Origin: Myotis daubentonii
Lineage: Eukaryota; Chordata; Mammalia; Chiroptera; Vespertilionidae
Length of the DNA stretch: 64,000 bases
NCBI RefSeq assembly: GCF_963259705.1
Contig: NC_081840.1
Location: 6,381,062-6,445,061, forward strand
Direction: 5' to 3'
Shown here: piece after piece, positions 57,691 through 64,000 of the stretch
Layout of the letters: each line of letters starts with the position of its first letter
How positions within the stretch are numbered: the first letter of the stretch is position 1
Program-made: the position numbers and the translations under genes
The notes under the pieces: model-generated
Seen by the model: the letters and a program-made list of their open reading frames with translations, nothing else
Told to the model about the DNA's origin: nothing
Databases searched by the model: none

Positions 57691-57776
57691 AATGGACGCA
57701 CGCGACCTGACTTAGGCATCTTCCCTGGTCCTGAATGTTCTGGGTGCATCTATGTTGTAGGAGCATGGAGACCCAC
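57691..57776 (+). ncRNA. host-gene exon
   Basis: Acceptor GCTCTTTATGCCTCAG, exon AATGGACGCACGCGACCTGA to GGAGACCCAC, donor GTAAGTAATATC. Very close to consensus. Confidence 0.85.
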
Positions 57777-57864
57777 GTAAGTAATATCAATATTTTAGAT
57801 TGAATGGCTTGTTTTATGGTATTCACTGTATTATTCAACATGTTAAATGTAATTAAAGAATATG

Positions 57865-58215
57865 TGCACCCCTATGTGCATAGCAGTGTTATTTACAATA
57901 GCTGAGATCTGGAAACAGCCCAGTGCCCATCAGTAGATGAGTGGATAAATAACCCATGGTACACTTACACAATGGAATGCTATGCAGCTGTAGAAATGAA
58001 GGATCTATTACCCTTCGAGATGGCGTGGAGTGACCTGGAGATTATTATGCTAAGCAAAATAAGTGAATCAGAGAAAGACAATATCACAGGAAATCACTTA
58101 TATGTGAAATCTAATGAGCAAAATAAACTGACCAGTAAAATAGAACTAGTGACATGGAAAGATGGAACAGACTGACGAATCTCAGAGGGAAGGGGGCATT
58201 CAAAGAAATAGTAAT
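57865..58215 (+). mobile_element. LINE-1 3' fragment
   Basis: GCAGTGTTATTTACAATAGC, ACACTTACACAATGGAATGC, GACATGGAAAGATGGAACAG; 3' end truncated or ended near 58215. It lies where module A and the SNORD114 copy would be, so this intron has no snoRNA. Confidence 0.88.
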
Positions 58216-58229
58216 TAAATAAATAAATA

Positions 58230-58355
58230 CAGGGTGTCCCCCCAAAATGTATACACACTGATAGCTCCATTTTGAAAATTGTACATATTCTTAAAAACAC
58301 TGCCTTTATAATTATTCAAAGTACGTGTATACATTTTTTGGGGGGGGAATACCCT
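58230..58355. mobile_element. mariner-type MITE, second family, copy 2
   Basis: CAGGGTGTCCCCCCAAAATG and the inverted TACATTTTTTGGGGG..ACCCT ends, TA at both sides. Confidence 0.85.
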
Positions 58356-58676
58356 ATAAATATAAATATGAAGGTGGTGAAACTTTGTCCAATTTTAAAA
58401 ATATGTGTTTAGATAAAAAGCTATTAATAAATGTATTAGAAACAAATATCTCTTAGTATGTAGGTACAAAGTGTTATTCTTTGACTAAGTATGATATAGT
58501 TATTGATAAGTAATAGTCAATATTCATATTTATCTCTCCCTTGCAACATTGATATTGTTCATTTACTTCTCAATTCATTACTTACTAAATGGCTGACTAA
58601 TAAAAAGGTGACATTCTAGAATTAATGAATTAATATCTGAACGTTATAAATTATTGTTTTCTCTTGTACTCCTTAA

Positions 58677-58762
58677 AATCCTTGCATGTGGGTGATTTAA
58701 GCGTGCAGCCATGATCATAGGCTTTGAGGCTGAATCTATGCATTAAAATCACGGAGCGCAAT
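58677..58762 (+). ncRNA. host-gene exon, acceptor lost
   Basis: TGTACTCCTTAA/AATCCTTGCATGTGG: AG changed to AA. Donor GCGCAAT/GTGAGTACC intact. Confidence 0.6.
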
Positions 58763-59113
58763 GTGAGTACCATAGTTCTTTTCTTGGTTTTGTTGTTTTT
58801 TTAAAAAAGGTTTTCACCACATTATTAAAAAGTCTGAAAGAAGATCTCTGATCGCCAAACATGCTAATAAAGAATAATGTTGCTAATATGAAGTATTATG
58901 TTAACCTTTATAGGAAATTAATTAACCTTTGAGGTCATTTATGAAACATATATATTGTTTATGGAAAGTAATTTAAAGACACATGTTAGACATATTTAAG
59001 ACTCTTGTTTCAAGTTTTTGTGACTCCTTAAGGTATTTATTTTGTTATTCGTAGTCAATTGATGATTTATTCAATATATATGTGTAGACATGAGTGAAGA
59101 CAATGAGGCTCAA

Positions 59114-59165
59114 CCCTAGATAAATGATGATGATTAGTGTGCGTAGGAGTCCTTTTCCCCCCATT
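59114..59165 (+). pseudogene. truncated SNORD114-like copy
   Basis: CCTAGATAAATGATGATGATT keeps ATGATGA at 59124-59130; after GCGTAGGAGTCC the 3' two-thirds is deleted into CTTTTCCCCCC. Confidence 0.68.
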
Positions 59166-59577
59166 TGAGGTGATCCCATAGGGAATGGCTAGGTATCGAA
59201 AGGATCATGCTCTTGGTCTTTGTATACATGAATATTTAAAAATTTCATTAGAAATGGCAACATAAACAAATATATAGTCAATACATATGAAAAGGGTGAA
59301 ACCCTCATCATTGTTAAAAATATATAGTGGGATGGAAAATAATACCACCCCGTGTATATGTCCTTGAGTAAGTATGAAAAACAGTGATAAATAGTAGTTG
59401 GTTACCAATGGAGTCAGTTTCAACTTTGACATTTGATTTATTGAGAGAAAAATAAATAAATATGACCAGACATTAATAAATGCTTAAATAACTATGCAAA
59501 TAAATAGTGGAAACTCTGAATCCACGGAGAGAAAGTCTCAACATTTTTATAATGTTTCTTTGGCCATTTGTCTCCCG

Positions 59578-59647
59578 AATGGATCCTAGAACTGATTTTG
59601 GCTTCTGTAGTCTGTCATGTTCCCTCTGTGTCTGAGAAGCGGTCAAG
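59578..59647 (+). ncRNA. host-gene exon, acceptor lost
   Basis: TGTCTCCCG/AATGGATCC: CAG changed to CCG. Donor GTCAAG/GTACCT is weak. Confidence 0.5.
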
Positions 59648-59965
59648 GTACCTAACTGTCATGTTGTTATCCTGGAGTGGGTCGTTTGTTTAAGGATATT
59701 TACAGTATCATTTAAAGACATTAAATTCATAAAAAGTTAGCCATGTCTCACTGTTAAGTATGACATGAAACTTTATGTTGATTAATTGATAATGTGCAAG
59801 ATTGGGGCCCATTAATGAATGAAGTATAGTCTATGTGGGAAATGATTGTGTAAAGTGACCTCATTCTTAAGTTTTTATAATCCATGAATTGTTTTTATTA
59901 TTATGAATGAATTAATCATTTTATCGATACAAATGTAGTAACAGATATGAAAAATAGACCAAGTC

Positions 59966-60040
59966 ATGGATCAATAATGATTCTTGGTGGCGTAGGAGTC
60001 ATGACAATGAAAATACATGTCTGAGACTCTGAGATCTAGA
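59966..60040 (+). ncRNA. SNORD114: SNORD114 snoRNA, C box ATAATGA
   Basis: TGGATC against GATCTA, C box with one G to A change, GGAGTCATGACAATGAAAAT, guide ATGTCTGAGACT, D box CTGA at 60029-60032. Stem pairing is kept by a G-U pair. Confidence 0.8.
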
Positions 60041-60509
60041 ACATAGTCTGTTTCTTCTGTTGAAATGGTTTCTATAGAGAGATGTCAGGAATATAGAGAT
60101 CATATTAGTGTATTGATTTCACAGAGATAGATGTGTATTTATTAATGGAATAGTGATAAAACTATTAAATATAAATACACATAAAGAATGAGGTGAAGTA
60201 TTGTTCAATTATGAAAGTTTTGTAGTGAGGTAAAAGGTAGTAATGCCATTGAAAACATTGATTCCCATTAAGAAATTAATGGCTTAATCGGTCACCTCAG
60301 TGACTAAGGATTATATAGATACTGATAAGGAAGTCTATTTTATTCTTCTGGGTCAATCTCAAGATTGAGTTTTTACTTTTCTTAAGATAAAGAATGTATA
60401 TTAATAAAAATTAATACATACCTAAATACTGAGTTAATGAAATGTGTGGAAAGCAAGTATCAATGACAGTTAGTTTAATTTTATTTTTTATCTGCTCTGT
60501 CCTCCTCAG

Positions 60510-60596
60510 ACACTCTCGGGCTGATGTATGCATTATCCATGGTCACCAGCTTTCTGGTTGCCTCTAGTAGGAGGACAGAGATTAATGTGGGTGATA
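60510..60596 (+). ncRNA. host-gene exon
   Basis: Acceptor CTGTCCTCCTCAG, exon ACACTCTCGGGCTGATGTAT to GAGATTAAT, donor GTGGGTGATAG. The next exon follows after only 233 nt; the intron's B module is deleted. Confidence 0.72.
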
Positions 60597-60829
60597 GTTC
60601 GAGTTTTTTTCTTGGTTTCAATGTGTTTTTTTAAATTATTCATTAGAAAGTGCAAAAGATATTTAAGAGGGCAACTCTAGCTCAGTGATAAATATGGGAA
60701 GTTTATTTTATAAAGATAAAAATAAATTTTACCATAAATGAATAAATACCAAAATAATTATGGAAATTATAGATCACTGGAGACAGTGTCTCAATCTTTT
60801 TATCATCTGTTCTGCTTGATACTCTGTAG

Positions 60830-60905
60830 AAACAAAGCACCCAGCTGACTTAAGCTTTCTTCCATGATCAAAATAAGATGTCACTTCTGTTTTCAGAGAG
60901 ACAAG
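60830..60905 (+). ncRNA. host-gene exon
   Basis: Acceptor GCTTGATACTCTGTAG, exon AAACAAAGCACCCAGCTGA to GAGACAAG, donor GTGAGTAGTCATC. Confidence 0.75.
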
Positions 60906-61246
60906 GTGAGTAGTCATCGAGGTTCTTGTCGTGGTTTGGGTCATTTGTTTAAGGTAATAACCTTAATCAAATTCCCACTATTATTAAAAAGTATTAAATA
61001 TAACAAAATGTTATCTATGGCCCATTGAGTAATATAATATGACACATTATGCTGATTAATTGATAATGTTCAACATTAAAGTTGCTTAATGCAAAAGATA
61101 TACTGTATTGGGAAAGATTTCTATAAATAGATTTTAGGGTTATTCAGGGATTTTGTTCTTGCATTTTTGTGAATCATGTGTATTTTATTACTGTCAATGA
61201 ATTAATGATTTAATTGATACAAATTTAGGAAGAAAGGTGGCCTCAC

Positions 61247-61321
61247 ATGGACCACTGATGACGACTGGTTCATATGAGTTATGAATAATGAATAAGATGA
61301 ATCTGGAATTCTGAGGTTTAA
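61247..61321 (+). ncRNA. SNORD114: SNORD114 snoRNA with G-U stem
   Basis: ATGGACC/GGTTTAAC stem relies on G-U pairs. C box CTGATGA (61255-61261, purine lost), C-prime GAATAATGAATAAG, guide GATGAATCTGGAATT, D box CTGA at 61311-61314. Confidence 0.82.
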
Positions 61322-61664
61322 CACAAAATATAATTAGTGTATTCCCTCTGTTAAGAGTCCTATCAACAGAAATATATGAAGATCATGTTCTTATTCTGGA
61401 TTCCTAGATTTAGATTTATTATTATTAACAGATCAATGATTGAATGATTAAACAAATAAAAATAAAGAAAGAAAAGGAAAAGGGTTAATTATTGTCCAAC
61501 TAAGAACTTATGTGATGAGGCAAAAAATATTAATAATAATTGATGCCCATTAAGACATCAATGAATTGAAAGTTTTACTTGTTTGTTTAAATAACACTGA
61601 TGAATAGACACTGATGAATAAAAGTCAGGTTTATTGTACTAGATCAGTTCCAAGTTTGAGGCTG

Positions 61665-61890
61665 TCCTCATTTAAAAAACTAAATTTATTGGGGTGACAT
61701 TGGTCAATAAAATTATATAGGTTTCAAGTGCACAATTCTATGATACATCATCTGTATATTGCATTCTGTGCCGCCCACCCCACAGTCAAAACTTCTGTCA
61801 CCAGATATTTGGCCCCCTTTACCTTTTACTACCCCCATATCCTCTTCCCTTTGGTAACCACCATAGTGTTGTCTGTTGTCCTTTTGTTAA
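61665..61890 (-). mobile_element. LINE-1 3' end, antisense
   Basis: TTTATTGGGGTGACATTGGT, GTGCACAATTCTATGATAC, AGTCAAAACTTCTGTCACC; reverse of the 3' tail at 54915. Confidence 0.8.
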
Positions 61891-62483
61891 GAGAAAAAAT
61901 ATATACATTATGAAAATATAAAAATTAACTATATGACTGAATAAATGAAATGCAGAAAGCAGGACCATAAAGGATATCGTCTCAATTTAAGAAAAAAATC
62001 ATTCGCTCTGTTTTGTTTGATGGGGTTTTATTGACAGATGTCAGGAATACACAAAGATGCTTTATTAAATTTTTGATCTTTGTGTATTTTTATTCCATTA
62101 TTTTAATTGGGTGAATAAAAGAATCCATCAATAAATATATAAATAAATTAAGATGAATGGAGCAAAGCTTTGTCCAGTTGTGAGGGCATGTGATTGCGCA
62201 GGAAATGCTCCGGCGTATTGAACACTCTGATATTATTGAGGAAGTAACTGGTTAAAGGGCGTTTTCTCTTTGGCTGATGATACTACAGACAGTGTGAAAT
62301 AATAGTCCATGCTCTGCGTCAGCGGCAAGAATGATACTGTTTATTTACTTCCAAGAAGATAAAATATTAACCCAAATCACTACCTCCCCGAATGACTGAC
62401 TGAGTGGAAGGTGGGGTGCACAGACCAGTGCAGACAGTGTCTCCCTCTTTTAAAAATCATTTCCTCTGTTCTGTACCCCGCAG

Positions 62484-62559
62484 TCTGGACTCACTCGAGC
62501 TGATTTAAGCATCACGAGCTCCATGGTTATATCTGTGCATTATGAGCATGGAGACCAAT
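62484..62559 (+). ncRNA. host-gene exon
   Basis: Acceptor TCTGTACCCCGCAG, exon TCTGGACTCACTCGAGCTGA to GGAGACCAAT, donor GTGAGTAATAGTC. Confidence 0.82.
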
Positions 62560-62907
62560 GTGAGTAATAGTCACAGTTCCTGTCTTGGTGTCATCGTTTT
62601 ATGTTTTTTTAAAAAATATTCACTGTATCATTTTAAAATTGTGAAATGTAATTATTGAAGGACAGCCCTGGCCCAGTCATAAATATGGGGTTCATAGGAA
62701 GCATTGCTTTGATTAATCCCTAAATGCAACATGGAAGTCGAGTAATGAAAGAGATTTATCGCCATGAGTAATAATTCTATAACAGAAGCTTTATGAATGT
62801 ATCTTACTCTCAAGTTTGTGACTTTAGGTATATATTTTATTATTATTGGTGACCTGATTAATTAACAAAATTCATGTAGACATGAATTTAAAAACTGAGG
62901 ACCATGT

Positions 62908-62983
62908 CTGGATCAGAGGTGACCACTGGTGGCATAGGAGTCATGGATGATGGCTGCTATGTGTTTGGAACTCTGAGGTCCAA
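62908..62983 (+). ncRNA. SNORD114: SNORD114 snoRNA, C box GAGGTGA
   Basis: CTGGATC/GGTCCAAC stem; C box has two changes (62916-62922); C-prime GGATGATGGCTGC; guide GTGTTTGGAACT; D box CTGA at 62973-62976. 3' end perfect, 5' box weak. Confidence 0.8.
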
Positions 62984-63367
62984 CACAATACAAATCTCGT
63001 CTATTGTCATGTTGGAAAAAATCCTATAGATAGATGTTAGAGATATTTAAGATTCTTATTCTTCTAATTTTATGGTTCATGGATGATTATGTTATTATAA
63101 AAGAGTCAATATCAAATAATTAATGATGGAGAGAGTGAGGCATAATCCAGTTATCAAAACATGTGGTAAGAAAGAAATTAATATAATTTGGAATGGATAA
63201 TAAGGGGACAAGGGTGTTACCCCTTTGGCTAGGGATTACAGAGCTATTGATAAGTAATAATCAGTGCCTTGTTTTGGATCAATTGCAAATTCAACATATT
63301 TTTTAAGAGAAAATACCCAACTAGTACCATAAATTAAGAAATGTTAAATTACTGAGTAAATGAAAGG

Positions 63368-63448
63368 CCACTCCTGTGCTGATTTTAACATTCTGCCATG
63401 GCCTCCAACTCAATGGTCATCTTAGGAGTATGCACTTCCAGCATTAAT
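63368..63448 (+). pseudogene. host-gene exon relic without splice sites
   Basis: CACTCCTGTGCTGATTTTAA, TGCCATGGCCTCCAACTCAA and TTAGGAGTATGCACTTCC align with exons, but the acceptor is gone and the donor position reads GCATTAATAA. Confidence 0.55.
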
Positions 63449-63789
63449 AATAGGTGCAGTTCTTGTCTTGGTTGGGACGGTTGGATTGGTTAATGCATTA
63501 TTAATAAGTAGACAGTATAATCAAAGAAGACTAAACATGGCCCATAATGAACATGGGATTAATAGGAATGGTTATATTGAGGCAGCCATATCTGAAACAC
63601 TGATATGTTTCTTAAAACATCCATTCAAGAAACATAATCTAGTGTCTATGGGAAATGATTTTATGAACATTAAGGGTGTCAGGGCTCTTATTCTGAGTTT
63701 CTGATTCATGTATATATCTTTCTTAGTAAGTTGTAAATTAATGAATAGATCAATAGACAAAGAATAAATGAAGACAATGATTCATGTGC

Positions 63790-63863
63790 TTGGACCATTG
63801 GTAACGCCTGGCGGTGCATGTCAAGGATGATGAATAACATGTGTCTGGATGTCTGAGATCTGA
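63790..63863 (+). pseudogene. SNORD114-like copy, C box lost
   Basis: CTTGGACCATTGGTAACGCC has C box TTGGTAA; AGGATGATGAATAACATGTG and D box CTGA (63853-63856) are intact; end GATCTGAC. Last copy in the window. Confidence 0.72.
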
Positions 63864-64000
63864 CACAAAAAGAAATCTAGTCTATTGCTCCTTTAGATAT
63901 GATCCCATAGACAGTTGATAGGAAAATATTCAGTTATCCCATTCTTGTGCTTTTGTAGTGCATGGATAATTATTACAGTGAGCTGATACATGAAGGGTAT

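Larger units (their letters stand above)
1..64000 (+). ncRNA. MEG8: inferred non-coding snoRNA host transcript (MEG8/Rian-like), internal part
   Basis: Seen: dozens of short exon-like blocks with acceptor and GTGAGT donor sites, all + strand, each separated by an intron with one C/D snoRNA; no conserved reading frame runs through the exons. Known: the SNORD113 and SNORD114 clusters in placental mammals lie in introns of the maternally expressed MEG8/Rian non-coding RNA of the DLK1-DIO3 domain. Inferred: the whole window is an internal segment of that transcript. Neither promoter nor 3' end is visible, and the real extent and splicing pattern cannot be set from sequence alone. Another host name or several transcripts are possible. 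Confidence 0.6.
28393..64000 (+). repeat. SNORD114-type half of the tandem array, unit about 0.9 kb
   Basis: Each unit reads exon, module A (decayed, 'CCATGG(C/T)CCA' to 'GGTTGATTAATG'), module B (the SNORD114 copy), module C (decayed, 'GCATTGTCCAATTA' to 'ACTGAAGTTCATTA'), then the next exon. Successive B modules start at 49888, 50770, 51711, 52666 and 53495, giving the period. Module A examples: 30912-30998, 33755-33838, 37555-37632. Module C examples: 29445-29520, 41291-41365, 62165-62245. Each module has the same flanks: a T-rich stretch, then repeated GAATTAATGAATTAATCAATAAAC and GAATGAAGA. Intervals of 300-500 bp between listed exons and snoRNAs consist of A or C modules. Confidence 0.85.

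Noticed and set aside
56062..58355. Inverted-repeat elements as microRNA hairpins
   Set aside because: TA-flanked ends and two copies show mariner MITEs; pairing is confined to the ends.
28393..64000. CRISPR-like array impression from regular repeats
   Set aside because: Units are 0.9 kb with splice sites and C/D boxes in vertebrate DNA; no short direct repeats with unique spacers.
1..64000. tRNA genes suggested by A-box/B-box-like sequence
   Set aside because: All such sites fall inside Ves SINE heads; no intact tRNA cloverleaf was found.

Overview
This window is vertebrate nuclear DNA, AT-rich, without a supportable protein-coding gene. Tandemly repeated C/D-box small nucleolar RNAs lie on the + strand, each in an intron of a repeatedly duplicated non-coding exon. 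snoRNA sequence (terminal stem TGGA...TCCA, C box RTGATGA, D box CTGA followed by GGTCCA) and order match the SNORD113 then SNORD114 clusters of the imprinted DLK1-DIO3 domain, hosted by the maternally expressed MEG8/Rian transcript. The locus is assigned from recalled family features; no search was possible. Mobile elements indicate the host: full-length Ves SINEs, a Helibat-type helitron, several short hAT elements and mariner MITEs together point to a vespertilionid bat.

Layout. Positions 1 to about 27,600 carry the SNORD113-type half: around ten recognisable copies, many decayed, in longer irregular repeat units, with two antisense LINE-1 blocks (about 9.67-10.94 kb and 12.70-16.91 kb). 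Between 27.6 and 29.2 kb the array switches type. From 29.2 kb to the end runs the SNORD114-type half, with units of about 0.9 kb. Each unit is ordered exon (about 65-90 nt, CAG/AATGGAC at the 5' edge and CCAAT/GTGAGT at the 3' edge), decayed snoRNA-like module A, the SNORD114 copy (module B, usually about 325 nt after the 5' splice site), decayed snoRNA-like module C, next exon.

How it works. One long spliced non-coding transcript read left to right would release one C/D snoRNA per intron after debranching and trimming. About a dozen copies keep both boxes and the closing stem; the rest have box mutations or deletions, a birth-and-death pattern. Exon edges are better kept than exon interiors, as expected if exons serve mainly for splicing. 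Both array ends lie outside the window: no MEG8 promoter and no downstream microRNA cluster is visible.

Noteworthy: every unit carries three snoRNA-shaped modules; a near-perfect 83-nt hairpin (29012-29094) arose by inverted duplication of array sequence; one snoRNA (57535-57612) was moved by a deletion to 78 nt from its 3' splice site; and the guide next to the D box is conserved within each half but differs between halves.
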